A program made the translations under genes and the position numbers. From the NCBI RefSeq assembly GCF_029759835.1, contig NZ_JAJJND010000019.1, positions 1-33,149 of the forward strand: DNA of 33,149 bases. The letters run 5' to 3'. The notes beneath the pieces were generated by a model. It ran no database searches and was not told the DNA's origin. It saw nothing but the letters and a program-made list of their open reading frames with translations. Numbering within the stretch: the first letter of the stretch is position 1; each line of letters opens with the position of its first letter. The stretch is from Acetobacter sp. AN02 (GTDB lineage: Bacteria > Pseudomonadota > Alphaproteobacteria > Acetobacterales > Acetobacteraceae). Shown piece by piece: positions 15,366 to 23,467 of the stretch.

Positions 15366-16330
15366 GATCTGAGAAAGGTAATGGCCTTTCCCTCCGACAA
15401 TGTCACGACACCGCGGGGGCCCGTATCCAGTTCCTCTCCGTCGATCACGAGGCGCTCATCCATGCGGATCGTGATCGTTGCGGACCGGCCGCTGCGGAAG
15501 GCCGGATCGCCGCGCAGCCAGGCCGGTGCCCGCCCGGACAGCAGGCTGAGCGTTGCCGGCAGAAGGCGGCGGGGATGCGGCATGATTTCCAGCCAGGCCA
15601 GTGCGCCACCCGGAGGCACGCCCTCCCAGAACGGCCAGACGCCGTAGGGCAGGCTGTGCAGGGTCGTGCCGAGGAACAGGAATCGTGCACCACCCTCCCC
15701 GGCCCCTCCGTCGCGGGACATCGTCAGCTGCGTTCCGTCGAGCCACTCACGCCGCCCCTCCCGGTGCAGCAGCCGGGAAAACGCGGACAGGAGCGTCACG
15801 ACCACGGCCGTATTGTGGGAATAGTGATCCAGAATGGCGGGCTGATGCGCAAGGCCGATCCCGCGGGTGAAGGCCGCAAGACCGCAGAACATACCGAGCA
15901 CGTCCCGGCGACCGGTTTCGGGCCAGCTCAGCACGATCGGATGTCTCCGTGCGGTCCGCTTGCGCAGAAGTCCGCAGCGTTCCTTCTCCAGCAGGCACTC
16001 GAGCGCCGGGATTCCCCTCATGCCGAACCCGACATCGGCGGCGATCAGATTGGTGTTGCCTGAGGGCAGAATGGCGATATCCGGAAAGGTTTCCCCGGAC
16101 CAGCCCGCGTGGATGGCCGTCATCACGTCGCTGACGGTGCCGTCTCCGCCGTCGATTACGACGGTATCGATCGCCCGGTCACGCAGGGCCATCACCTCCG
16201 TGATCAGCGCCTCCCGGCCCTGAGGACTGAGGAAGCGGTCTCCGAGCATCTCCCTGCCCTGCGTCCGGAATATCTCCCCGTCCGATCCGTTCATACGGCT
16301 GCAGGGGTTATGAACGACGGCAAAAGACAA
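15362..16330 (-). CDS. Diacylglycerol kinase-family protein
   Basis: A 322-residue protein with a DAGK catalytic domain: NPCSRMNGSD near the start, the nucleotide loop VIDGGDGTVSD (58-68), LPSGNTNLIAADV (88-100) in place of the usual G-T-G-N-D-F-A, and MDERLVIDGEEL near the C-terminus, where the family has its D-G-E motif. It would phosphorylate diacylglycerol or a related lipid with ATP to give a phosphatidic acid type product at the inner face of the membrane. TTG 16330 is used as start because GGAG stands 10 nt upstream and the NP motif needs these residues; the next ATG (16294) would remove it. It is first in a two-gene operon with the Tam41-like gene and divergent from the metallophosphoesterase. 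A sphingoid or ceramide substrate is also possible. Confidence 0.82.
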   Translation of the reverse strand: MSFAVVHNPCSRMNGSDGEIFRTQGREMLGDRFLSPQGREALITEVMALRDRAIDTVVIDGGDGTVSDVMTAIHAGWSGETFPDIAILPSGNTNLIAADVGFGMRGIPALECLLEKERCGLLRKRTARRHPIVLSWPETGRRDVLGMFCGLAAFTRGIGLAHQPAILDHYSHNTAVVVTLLSAFSRLLHREGRREWLDGTQLTMSRDGGAGEGGARFLFLGTTLHSLPYGVWPFWEGVPPGGALAWLEIMPHPRRLLPATLSLLSGRAPAWLRGDPAFRSGRSATITIRMDERLVIDGEELDTGPRGVVTLSEGKAITFLRS

Positions 16331-16593
16331 GGATCACACTCTCCGGTCGTGAACGGACAGAGCCGGATGTGTAACAGGTCCCGGACACTGGACTCGCGCG
16401 GTCTATAGCCCGGCCACGAGGGAGTTGCCACACCTGCAGGACGGTTCAGGTGCTGTTTTCCTGTAACCTTGTGTTTCCGGTCTGTACCGGTTTTCACAAA
16501 TCGGGAACCGGAAAAAAGCCGTCTGGTCCTGGCGAACCAAGAGGATTATTGAACGATATTCTTTCCTGTCCGGTTCCGGTCCTGGAGTAGCTC

Positions 16594-17730
16594 GTGTCCG
16601 TCACGCTGGCGCATCTGTCTGATCTGCATCTTCCTTTCGGACTCTCTCCCGGTCTGCGGGATCTGGCCGGAAAACGGCTGCTGAGTTTTTTTTCCTGGAC
16701 CCTGCGCCGGAGACACGTTCTTGTGTGGCGTTCTCTTTCTGCCGTCATGAAAGACATATATGCCGCACATCCGGACGTGCTCGCGATCGCGGGAGACATG
16801 ACCAATCTCGGGCTTCCGGACGAACTGCGGCGTGCACGCACATGGCTTGCGGAGCTCGGGCTTCCGCGCATGGTCATTCCCGGCAATCACGATGCGATGG
16901 TTCCGATGGACTGGAAGACCGGCCCCGGACAATGGGCGCCGGAGGGGGGGATGATCACGCCGCACGATCCCCTGGTCTGCCATCTGAAGGACGATGTCAC
17001 GCTGATCGGGCTGAACTCCGCCGTCCCCACTCCGCCGTTCTGTGCCTGGGGCAGGATCGGCGCATCCCAGGCTTCCGCTCTGGAAGCCATGCTGAAGCAG
17101 CTGGGAGAGGAAGGCCGCTGCCGGGTCGTGATGATCCATCATCCGCCACATCCCGACCTTGTGGTGAACCGCAAGGCGCTGCGGGACTGGAGGCTGTGTG
17201 CCGAGGTCCTTCAGTCCGGAGGCGCCGAACTCGTGCTGCACGGCCATTCGCATCGCGGCACCATCTCCTGGGTACCGGGAACAACCATTCCGCTCATCGG
17301 CGTCACCGCCGCCTCTCACCGCCCGGGGCGTGTGAAGACGGCCGCCGGGTGGAACCGGATCACCATCAGCCGGGATACGGGCACGACCGGACCGGAATGG
17401 CAGATCGGTATCCATCCCAGGCGTCTCGGAACCGACGGGCATCTACACGATCTTGAGCCATTCGTGTTCCGCCGTCCCGCCTCCGGCCCCGGAATACCCT
17501 GCGCTGAATCCGGGAAGGAGATCTCTCCCGACATCGCCCGCGATCCCGCCGGAGAAAGCGCGGGGGATCTTCCGGCCGGGGAGCACGGCAGGGACGAAAC
17601 GGGCAGGAAGGCCGCAAAAAAGACATCAGGCAGTCGTAAGATGGCCGAACCTGCAACCCGCAAGGCACGGCGTCCTTCGCAGACCGGCCGGAGCCGAACC
17701 GGCGGGGAAAGAAAAACCACCTCAGAATGA
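16594..17730 (+). CDS. Calcineurin-like metallophosphoesterase with a long basic tail
   Basis: A 378-residue protein. The metal-binding motifs of the calcineurin-like phosphoesterases are all present: SDLHLP (Asp10, His12), AGDMTN (Asp68), GNHDA (97-100), IHHPPH and HGHSHRG. The order and spacing fit the CpdA/Icc branch. After about residue 285 the sequence becomes a low-complexity hydrophilic tail rich in Lys, Arg, Gly and Ser (RKAAKKTSGSRKMAEPATRK), suggesting attachment to membrane phospholipid or nucleic acid. GTG start 16594 with GGAG 6 nt upstream is well supported. It overlaps lptF by 4 nt and heads the five-gene operon. A phospholipid, lipid A precursor or cyclic nucleotide substrate is possible; I cannot choose. 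Confidence 0.85.
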   Translation: MSVTLAHLSDLHLPFGLSPGLRDLAGKRLLSFFSWTLRRRHVLVWRSLSAVMKDIYAAHPDVLAIAGDMTNLGLPDELRRARTWLAELGLPRMVIPGNHDAMVPMDWKTGPGQWAPEGGMITPHDPLVCHLKDDVTLIGLNSAVPTPPFCAWGRIGASQASALEAMLKQLGEEGRCRVVMIHHPPHPDLVVNRKALRDWRLCAEVLQSGGAELVLHGHSHRGTISWVPGTTIPLIGVTAASHRPGRVKTAAGWNRITISRDTGTTGPEWQIGIHPRRLGTDGHLHDLEPFVFRRPASGPGIPCAESGKEISPDIARDPAGESAGDLPAGEHGRDETGRKAAKKTSGSRKMAEPATRKARRPSQTGRSRTGGERKTTSE

Positions 17731-19004
17731 GTCATTCCTCAGCTCCGGGGACACCTGTCGACACCAGGATCATCCCGCAGGCTCCGCCCCCCCATCATGA
17801 CAGGCTGCTGCGCCTGTTCCGTATCCTGCCCCGGCCCCTGCGACCGCGGCTGATGGACGTCTATATTTTCGAGCAGCTCGTTCCGCCTTTTTTCATCACG
17901 GTGCTCGTGGTGCTTCTGGCCCTGCTTATGGAGAGAATGCTGGTTCTGATGAACCTCCTGGCACAGGAAGCCAGTCCGCTCTCCACCTTTGTCCGGCTTC
18001 TGGCCAACCTGCTTCCGCATTATCTGGGGCTGGCGCTTCCCGCTGCACTCTGCGTGGCGGTCTTCAGCGTGACCCGCAAGATGAGTGAGAACAACGAGAT
18101 CGATGCGCTGATGGCCTCCGGCGTATCGATCGGACGCTTTACCGTGCCGTTTGTGGTTGCAGGCATACTGCTCGGGCTGTTTTCCATGCTGCTCTATGGC
18201 TATATCCAGCCCCACGCACGCTATCAGTTCCGTTCGGGCTTCTATTATGCCAGCCATGCGGGCTGGTCCCCCGTGCTGCAGCCTGGCGTGATGGCCACGC
18301 CCACATCGTCCCTGTCCCTCATGGCGCGCCAGGTGGATCATACGGGCTCCGTCCTTCATGACGTCTTCATCCGCGACACATCAGGCGATGAGGAGCGGGA
18401 TATTTCCGCAAAGGAAGGACGTATCCTTTCTGACCTCCTGAACGGAGAGGTGCAGATCCGGCTCAGCCAGGGCCTGATCCTGACGCGCCCGCATACCGGT
18501 ATTCCCAACGTCACGCGCTTTGATCAGGCCACGCGTCTGATCACCCGCGCCGCAGCTCCGGCCTTCCGCGAACGCGGCTATGACGAGCGGGAACTGACCA
18601 GCGGGCAGCTCGCGTACTATCTCGCACGGAATGAACCTGCTCCGCAGGATATCTCCCTTGCCGACATGCGCGCCGAGCTGCATTTCCGCCTGAGCCGCAG
18701 CGTCTCCACGCCGTTTATCGTCTTCCTCGCGGCGGGACTTGCCATCATCGGCAAACGGAAACGCGGGAATACCGCACTGGCCGTGGCAGCGCTCCTGCTG
18801 GTCAGCTACGACCATGTCGGCAAGCTCGGGGAGAGCCTGATCGCGACCGGCAAGGGCTCCCCGTTATGGGCATTGTGGATGCCCACGGCCGTTTTCTGCG
18901 CGGGATCGCTGCTGCTCATGCTCGTCCGGGGCAACATGCTGAGGCTTCTGCCGCGCCGCAGACGTCCTGTGTCCGCCCGTGCATCCGGAGCCGCCTCATC
19001 ATGA
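17727..19004 (+). CDS. lptF: LPS export ABC transporter permease LptF
   Basis: A 425-residue YjgP/YjgQ-family permease. LptF and LptG form the membrane part of the LptB2FG complex that pulls lipopolysaccharide from the inner membrane and drives it along the Lpt bridge. Membrane helices are seen near residues 52-72 (FFITVLVVLLALLMERMLVLM), 88-115, 140-165 and in the C-terminal cluster VSTPFIVFLAAGLAIIG through LLLMLVRGN. NNEIDALMASGVSIGRFTVPF is the coupling-helix region contacting LptB. The periplasmic jellyroll lies between. The N-terminus carries about 40 extra Pro/His-rich residues before DVYIFEQL. ATGA overlaps on both sides tie it to the phosphoesterase and lptG. Assigned as LptF by position before lptG. 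Confidence 0.92.
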   Translation: MSHSSAPGTPVDTRIIPQAPPPHHDRLLRLFRILPRPLRPRLMDVYIFEQLVPPFFITVLVVLLALLMERMLVLMNLLAQEASPLSTFVRLLANLLPHYLGLALPAALCVAVFSVTRKMSENNEIDALMASGVSIGRFTVPFVVAGILLGLFSMLLYGYIQPHARYQFRSGFYYASHAGWSPVLQPGVMATPTSSLSLMARQVDHTGSVLHDVFIRDTSGDEERDISAKEGRILSDLLNGEVQIRLSQGLILTRPHTGIPNVTRFDQATRLITRAAAPAFRERGYDERELTSGQLAYYLARNEPAPQDISLADMRAELHFRLSRSVSTPFIVFLAAGLAIIGKRKRGNTALAVAALLLVSYDHVGKLGESLIATGKGSPLWALWMPTAVFCAGSLLLMLVRGNMLRLLPRRRRPVSARASGAASS

Positions 19005-20104
19005 TCGCCGCCCCGTCCGTGCCGCGCGGGCCGCGTCTGGTCCTGCTTCGCTATCTCTCCGGCGCGCTGCTCGGTCGCACGTTCATTGCCTGCGCCGCCC
19101 TGCTCGGGCTGATGGAGGTGCTGGCGCTGCTCGAACAGATGACGCCGATCCTGCAGCGCCACCTGGGGCTGTACGGCGTTCTGACCTATATGGTCCTACA
19201 CACGCCGCTGATGATGCAGACGGCGCTGCCGCTCAGCCTGCTGATCGGCGGTCTGACGCTGCTGACAGCCATGACCGTCAGCAGTGAGATGACGATCCTG
19301 CGGTCCGCAGGGCTCTCGGCGCTCGGCCTCATGCTCTATCTGCTGCCCGCCACCTTTATGCTCGGCGTGATCAGCACGGTCGTGGAGGATCAGGTGACGC
19401 CACGGGCCGAGCTGGAGCTGGCCGGATGGTGGAACCAGACCGACCCTGAGCCTGAGAAAGGACATTCCTTCTGGGTCCACAGCGAAAGCTGGGTTGCACA
19501 TATCGGCTATATCACCGGCCGCGGACGCCAGGTGCATGACATCGATTTCTATGAGCAGGGACCGGACGGGCTTCTGCGCCGGGCACGGCATGCGGATATG
19601 GCCGTTTCCGGTCCGGGATACTGGCTGGCCCGCAACGTGAAAAGCTGGACCGTCCCGGAACAGGGCAACATCCCTGCCCCCGTTCCGGAAGCAGAGGAAA
19701 AGATTCCGTCCGATCTTTCGGCCCGGCAGGTGCTGCGGCTGTCGCTCGATAACGCGCCTCTGTCGATCAGCACCATGCGCCGGGGACTGAAGGGCCGCGA
19801 ATCCATCGGACAATCGCCGGCCTGGGTCAGATCGGCCATCCTGGAACGGCTTTTCCGGCCCTTCGCCTTCATTGTCATGTTGCTGCTTGCGCTTCCTGTG
19901 GTCTATATCCCGCCCCGTGTCGGATTCCGGAGCTGGCTTCCTGTCTGGTGCCTGGGTGCCGGACTTCTTTTCATCATCACGCAGGGCGTTTTCCGCGCCA
20001 TGGGGAACGCGGCTCTCCTGCCTGCCCCCGTTGCGACCGTGCCCGGACTGATTATCTTTACTCTGGCAGCCGGTGCCGTCCTGTTGAGGAACGAAGACAA
20101 ATGA
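19001..20104 (+). CDS. lptG: LPS export ABC transporter permease LptG
   Basis: A 367-residue partner of LptF in the LptB2FG lipopolysaccharide extractor. The order is RYLSGALLGRTFIACAALLG, then the long first helices, LPLSLLIGGLTLLTAM, the coupling segment SSEMTILRSAGLSALGL, a periplasmic beta-jellyroll (about 125-260, with FWVHSESWVAHIGYITGRG and VSGPGYWLARNVKSW) and C-terminal helices RPFAFIVMLLLALPVVYIPPR to VPGLIIFTLAAGAVL. ATG 19001 overlaps the lptF stop by 4 nt; a longer in-frame start would lie within lptF. Its stop overlaps the next ATG by 4 nt. lptB, lptA and lptC are not in the window. Confidence 0.92.
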   Translation: MIAAPSVPRGPRLVLLRYLSGALLGRTFIACAALLGLMEVLALLEQMTPILQRHLGLYGVLTYMVLHTPLMMQTALPLSLLIGGLTLLTAMTVSSEMTILRSAGLSALGLMLYLLPATFMLGVISTVVEDQVTPRAELELAGWWNQTDPEPEKGHSFWVHSESWVAHIGYITGRGRQVHDIDFYEQGPDGLLRRARHADMAVSGPGYWLARNVKSWTVPEQGNIPAPVPEAEEKIPSDLSARQVLRLSLDNAPLSISTMRRGLKGRESIGQSPAWVRSAILERLFRPFAFIVMLLLALPVVYIPPRVGFRSWLPVWCLGAGLLFIITQGVFRAMGNAALLPAPVATVPGLIIFTLAAGAVLLRNEDK

Positions 20105-20889
20105 GCAGCACATTACGCAATTCATCCATCCGGACCGGGAGAAGCTTTGATCTCGGCAAGATGAACCTGCGCCAGCTCTGGATTGCCTATCTCACCTATC
20201 CCACCGTCCTGCTGTATTTCGCGCTCATCATCGCCGGAACCGCGCTGACGGTGTATTTCTTCCCCGGAGCGGCCCGCACGCTGATCGCCGCGGGGCTGGT
20301 GATCCCGATCTATCCGCTCGCATGGTATCTGCTGCATCGCTATGTTCTGCACGGACGCACGCTGTACAAGATCCCGGCAACGGCAGCCCTGTGGAAGCGC
20401 ATTCACTTCGATCATCATCAGGATCCGCATCTTCTGGATGTTCTCTTCGGCGCGCCCTGGACCACGCTGCCGACCATCGCGGCCATCACGGGTCCGGTCG
20501 GCTGGCTGATCGGCGGAGCGGGCGGAGCATTCGCCGCATTCACCTCAGGCGTGCTCATCACCTGCATCTATGAGTTCTTTCACTGCATCCAGCATCTGAA
20601 CTACAAACCGTCCTCACGCTGGATTCAGCGCATGAAAGCCCGTCATGTCCTGCATCACTTCCATGATGAGGACGGGAATTTCGGGATCACCAGCTTTACC
20701 GTGGATCAGGTGTTCGGCACCTATTACCCCGATGCGAAAGCCCGGCCGCGCAGCCCGACCGTGTTCAACCTCGGGTATGACCTGACGGAAGCGAAACGCT
20801 ACCCTTGGGTGATGAAGCTGACAGGCTCCCCCCCGCGCGACCGTCCCGACGGTGCCCGTCCGGATACACCGAAAGATCACGCTGCGTGA
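20101..20889 (+). CDS. Fatty acid hydroxylase / sterol desaturase-family membrane enzyme
   Basis: A 262-residue di-iron membrane oxygenase-type protein. The histidine clusters that bind the two irons are visible: HRYVLH (79-84), HFDHH (102-106), HCIQH (161-165) and HVLHHFH (182-188). Hydrophobic helices lie at about 34-54, 58-78, 120-140 and 142-160. Such enzymes use oxygen to hydroxylate or desaturate acyl chains, sterols or sphingoid bases. The last 30 residues are hydrophilic and Pro/Asp-rich. It overlaps lptG by 4 nt at its start and the nucleotidyltransferase by 4 nt at its end, so it belongs to the LPS-export operon. A modification of lipid A acyl chains, ornithine lipid, ceramide or hopanoid would fit acetic acid bacteria; the true substrate is not shown by the sequence. 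Confidence 0.83.
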   Translation: MSSTLRNSSIRTGRSFDLGKMNLRQLWIAYLTYPTVLLYFALIIAGTALTVYFFPGAARTLIAAGLVIPIYPLAWYLLHRYVLHGRTLYKIPATAALWKRIHFDHHQDPHLLDVLFGAPWTTLPTIAAITGPVGWLIGGAGGAFAAFTSGVLITCIYEFFHCIQHLNYKPSSRWIQRMKARHVLHHFHDEDGNFGITSFTVDQVFGTYYPDAKARPRSPTVFNLGYDLTEAKRYPWVMKLTGSPPRDRPDGARPDTPKDHAA

Positions 20890-21683
20890 TCAGCTCCTCC
20901 GGAGCTTTTTCCAGACCGGTCACGGCCCTGATCCTGGCGGGAACCCGCCAAGGCGCGCGGGATCCGATGGCCGCCGCTGCCGGGATTTCCCACAAGACCA
21001 TACTCCCCGTTGCGGGGAAGCCGATGATCCTCCGGGTTACGGAAGCATTACAGGCCTCTCCCGCCATTGACCGTATCGCTGTCTGTATCGAGGCTCCGGA
21101 TGTGGTCAGGGACCTGCTTCCGCCCGGAGCGGAACTCCTCGCTGCCGCCTCCGGACCAGCTGCAAGCGTGGCGGAGGCCCTCTCCCGGCTCGGCACACCG
21201 CTTCTGGTGACCACCGCCGATCATGCCCTGCTGAAACCGGAATGGATCCGTGATTTTACGGAGGGCGCACAGGATGCCGATCTCGCCATCGGAATTGCCA
21301 CGAAGGATGTCGTGCGTCGCGATGTACCGGACACAAAACGCACCTGGATAAGATTTGCGGACATGACGTTCTCAGGCTGCAATCTCTTCCTGTTCCGCAC
21401 ACCGGCCTCGGCCGGAGCCGTCCGGCTGTGGCAGACGATCGAGGCCGAACGTAAACATCCGCTGCGGATGGCCTGGCTTCTGACCGTCAGGCTCCGCGGG
21501 CCGGGGCTGCTGCTGCGCTGGCTGACCGGGCGACTGACCGCCGCCGCTTTCTGCGGATATATCGAACGATATACCGGGGCTTCCGTCCGTTTCGTCCCGC
21601 TTGCCGACGGACGGGCCTGCGTTGACGTGGATAAACCTGCCGATCTGGAACTGACCGAACGCCTGCTGGCCGAAATGGGCTGA
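20886..21683 (+). CDS. MobA-like NTP transferase family protein
   Basis: A 265-residue protein with the nucleotide-binding start of the MobA-like/GT-A transferases: VTALILAGTRQGARDPMA, then SHKTILPVAGKPMILRVTEAL, with the Lys-x-x-x-x-V-x-G-K-P motif, TTADHALL as the metal-binding strand and VDVDKPADLELTERLL at the end. The usual G-x-G-x-R-[MF]-G loop is altered. Members attach a nucleotide to a sugar, a phospho-base or molybdopterin. A region LLRWLTGRLTAAAFCGYIERYTGA suggests an amphipathic, perhaps membrane-leaning, helix pair. GTG 20886 overlaps the hydroxylase stop (GTGA); the longer frame begins inside that gene. It ends the operon; GGAAAG and CTTTCC form a small hairpin at 21696-21713. 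Substrate unknown. Confidence 0.8.
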   Translation: MISSSGAFSRPVTALILAGTRQGARDPMAAAAGISHKTILPVAGKPMILRVTEALQASPAIDRIAVCIEAPDVVRDLLPPGAELLAAASGPAASVAEALSRLGTPLLVTTADHALLKPEWIRDFTEGAQDADLAIGIATKDVVRRDVPDTKRTWIRFADMTFSGCNLFLFRTPASAGAVRLWQTIEAERKHPLRMAWLLTVRLRGPGLLLRWLTGRLTAAAFCGYIERYTGASVRFVPLADGRACVDVDKPADLELTERLLAEMG

Positions 21684-21864
21684 ACGGTCTGTACGGAAAG
21701 GTTGAACTTTCCCCGCAAAGGAAGGCACACTGCCACGACGGACGTGAGGGCGAAGCGGCCTTCCGCCTGATGGCCCGCATCGGATGACTGACATCCGGGA
21801 GACGAGCGGAACGGATTTTTCCGCCGGGCGGGCCGGTTTCATCTGACAGAAAGGAGCGCGGGCC

Positions 21865-22458
21865 ATGGAGCGGCGTACTTTCAATTCCATTCTCACCGGG
21901 CTGGGACTTTCCTTCGGCGCCGGGCGCGTGCGGGCGGCAGCGGCCGCCACACCCGCAAGGACTGAACATTTTATCCTGCGGCAGAATGACTGGGTTCCGA
22001 ACAACCAGGAACTGCCGGTCATCCTGTGGCGCAATGCTCTTCCCGTGTCCGGCGATGATCCCGCATCGGCTTTCGAGGAGCTGTTCCAAAAGAACGGCTG
22101 GCCCCCGCAATGGCGGAACGGCGTCTACCCCTTCCATCACTATCACACGCTCGGACATGAGGTGCTCGGCTTTTCCGGAGGATCGGCCAGGCTGATGCTG
22201 GGCGGCCCGGATGCACGGACTGTCGATGTGCATGCAGGGGATATCGCCCTTCTGCCTGCGGGCACCGGGCACATGAATCTCGGGTCCGATACGGCCTTCG
22301 AGGTCGTGGGAGCCTATCCGCCCGGACAGAGTTTCGACATCGTCAGGCAGGCTCCTGACGCCGCACAGAGAACAAGACTGGAAAAACTGCCGTTCCCGTC
22401 CTCAGACCCGGTACAGGGTGCAGGCGGACCGGTCAGCACATTATGGAGATACGGATGA
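21865..22458 (+). CDS. Cupin-domain protein (YjlB-like) with a Tat-like leader
   Basis: A 197-residue protein. It opens with MERRTFNSILTGLGLSFGAG and ends the leader near VRAAAAA; the RR-T-F start is twin-arginine-like. The mature part is a single cupin barrel with HHYHTLGHEVLGFSGGSARLMLGG (metal-binding His-x-His...Glu) and VHAGDIALLPAGTGHMNLG with the second-motif His, as in the YjlB cupins, followed by VVGAYPPGQSFDIVR. AAGGAG stands 8 nt before the ATG. It overlaps the next gene by 4 nt (ATGA at 22455-22458). Probably a metal-binding, possibly isomerase or dioxygenase-type, periplasmic protein; the reaction is not known. Confidence 0.8.
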   Translation: MERRTFNSILTGLGLSFGAGRVRAAAAATPARTEHFILRQNDWVPNNQELPVILWRNALPVSGDDPASAFEELFQKNGWPPQWRNGVYPFHHYHTLGHEVLGFSGGSARLMLGGPDARTVDVHAGDIALLPAGTGHMNLGSDTAFEVVGAYPPGQSFDIVRQAPDAAQRTRLEKLPFPSSDPVQGAGGPVSTLWRYG

Positions 22459-23186
22459 CACGCATAACCCGACGCACGCTGGGCACCCTGCTCGTCGGAT
22501 CGCTGCCGGTACTGACCCGCCGGGCTGCCCTGGCCACCGGACCGGCACCGGAGCGCAGGGACCTGAAAATCGGACTGATCGGTGCGGGACAGGTGGGCGG
22601 AACCCTGGCCGGTCTGTGGGTTGCGGCAGGATACCACGTGATGCTGTCGGCCCGCTCTGAAGACGAGGCACGCGAGGCTGCAGCCAGGCTGGGCCCGTCA
22701 GCCTCGGCCGGCACCCCCGCACAGGCTGCCGCATATGGCGACGTGGTCGTGCTGGCCGTTCCGTTCCGCGCAATTCCGTCACTCGGTCAGCAGCTGAGCG
22801 GAGTGGTGAAAGGAAAGATCCTGCTTGATCCGAGCAATTTCTACTCTTTCCGGGACGGCGCCATTGCAGCGACAGCCGCACAGGACGGAGCCGGACCCAC
22901 GACCAGCCGGTATTTCCCCGGCGCACGCGTCGTACGGGCATTCAACTCCATCGATATGAGCGTCCTGCGGTCAGAAGCCCGCCGCGCCGCACCGCTCCTT
23001 GCCGTGCCCGTTGCCGGGGACGATCCGGCTGCCGTCAGCACCGTTGCCGATCTCGTCCGGGCCGCCGGATTCGATCCGGTCATCACCGGCAATCTGGCCA
23101 GCTCCGTCCTGTTTCAGCCCGGAGGCCCCGGTTTTGAGGTCAGGGCCAATGCGGCAGAGCTCAGGAGCACTCTGGGAATCAGATAA
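22455..23186 (+). CDS. NADPH-dependent F420 reductase-like Rossmann protein with a Tat-like leader
   Basis: A 243-residue protein. The leader MTRITRRTLGTLLVGSLPVL has a twin Arg before a hydrophobic stretch, consistent with Tat export. Then comes a Rossmann domain starting DLKIGLIGAGQVGGTLAGLW, with GxGxxG and SARSE after strand 2, typical of NADPH binding. DVVVLAVPFRAIPSL, LLDPSNFYSFRDG and VVRAFNSIDMSVL are hallmarks of the F420 reductase/NPOX family (PF03807). Such proteins reduce flavin-like cofactors or imines. An NADP-bound protein would have to be folded before export, which Tat allows. Start ATG 22455 overlaps the cupin stop; an in-frame ATG at 22443 is an alternative. Real F420 is unlikely in this group, so the cosubstrate is unknown. 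Confidence 0.78.
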   Translation: MTRITRRTLGTLLVGSLPVLTRRAALATGPAPERRDLKIGLIGAGQVGGTLAGLWVAAGYHVMLSARSEDEAREAAARLGPSASAGTPAQAAAYGDVVVLAVPFRAIPSLGQQLSGVVKGKILLDPSNFYSFRDGAIAATAAQDGAGPTTSRYFPGARVVRAFNSIDMSVLRSEARRAAPLLAVPVAGDDPAAVSTVADLVRAAGFDPVITGNLASSVLFQPGGPGFEVRANAAELRSTLGIR

Positions 23187-23299
23187 AGGCTCGCCCCCGT
23201 GGTGTCACAAGATGATGTGTCTGTAATCCCGGCACAAAATCTCTTCCCCTTGGCGAATAGCGGGTACAGAATGAGCAGGTCAGACATAGGAGCGATATC

Positions 23300-23431
23300 A
23301 TGTCTATCTGTAAGAAAAGTGAAGGTTCCTGCGAAAGCGGAAAAAAATGCCGCGTCCCCTTCGTGTGCAAGCTGATCACCCTCGCCATCATCGGCGGCGT
23401 GGTTGTCTGGTACAGGAAGAACAAGGCCTGA
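23300..23431 (+). CDS. Cys-rich single-pass membrane miniprotein (43 aa)
   Basis: A 43-residue frame: MSICKKSEGSCESGKKCRVP, then a hydrophobic helix (FVCKLITLAIIGGVVVWY) and a basic tail RKNKA. Cysteines at 4, 11, 17 and 23 lie before or at the membrane entry, spaced C-x6-C-x5-C-x5-C. AGGAG stands 7 nt before the ATG, better than many larger genes here, which is the main reason to believe it. A 10-bp hairpin follows the stop by 7 nt. The Lys-rich C-terminus suggests Cys-rich side out or metal-facing; orientation is guesswork. No family recognised. It may bind metal or serve as a small membrane subunit. Confidence 0.6.
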   Translation: MSICKKSEGSCESGKKCRVPFVCKLITLAIIGGVVVWYRKNKA

Positions 23432-23438
23432 TCAGATT

Positions 23439-23467
23439 CTCCGGACCGGTTTCGAATCGGTCCGGAG
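23439..23467 (+). terminator. Perfect 10-bp inverted repeat after the miniprotein
   Basis: CTCCGGACCG pairs perfectly with CGGTCCGGAG around a 9-base loop (GTTTCGAAT). It begins 7 nt after the miniprotein stop. The bases following (TAATATTTAC) are AT-rich but not a clean T run, so it may act as a terminator or as an mRNA-protecting stem. Confidence 0.45.

Noticed and set aside
14646-15647. 333-codon plus-strand frame antisense to the Tam41-like gene
   Set aside because: Long open frames opposite GC-rich genes are expected; no ribosome site or motif.
21684-21864. Possible riboswitch or leader RNA before the cupin gene
   Set aside because: Small inverted repeats are present, but no known riboswitch core could be matched.
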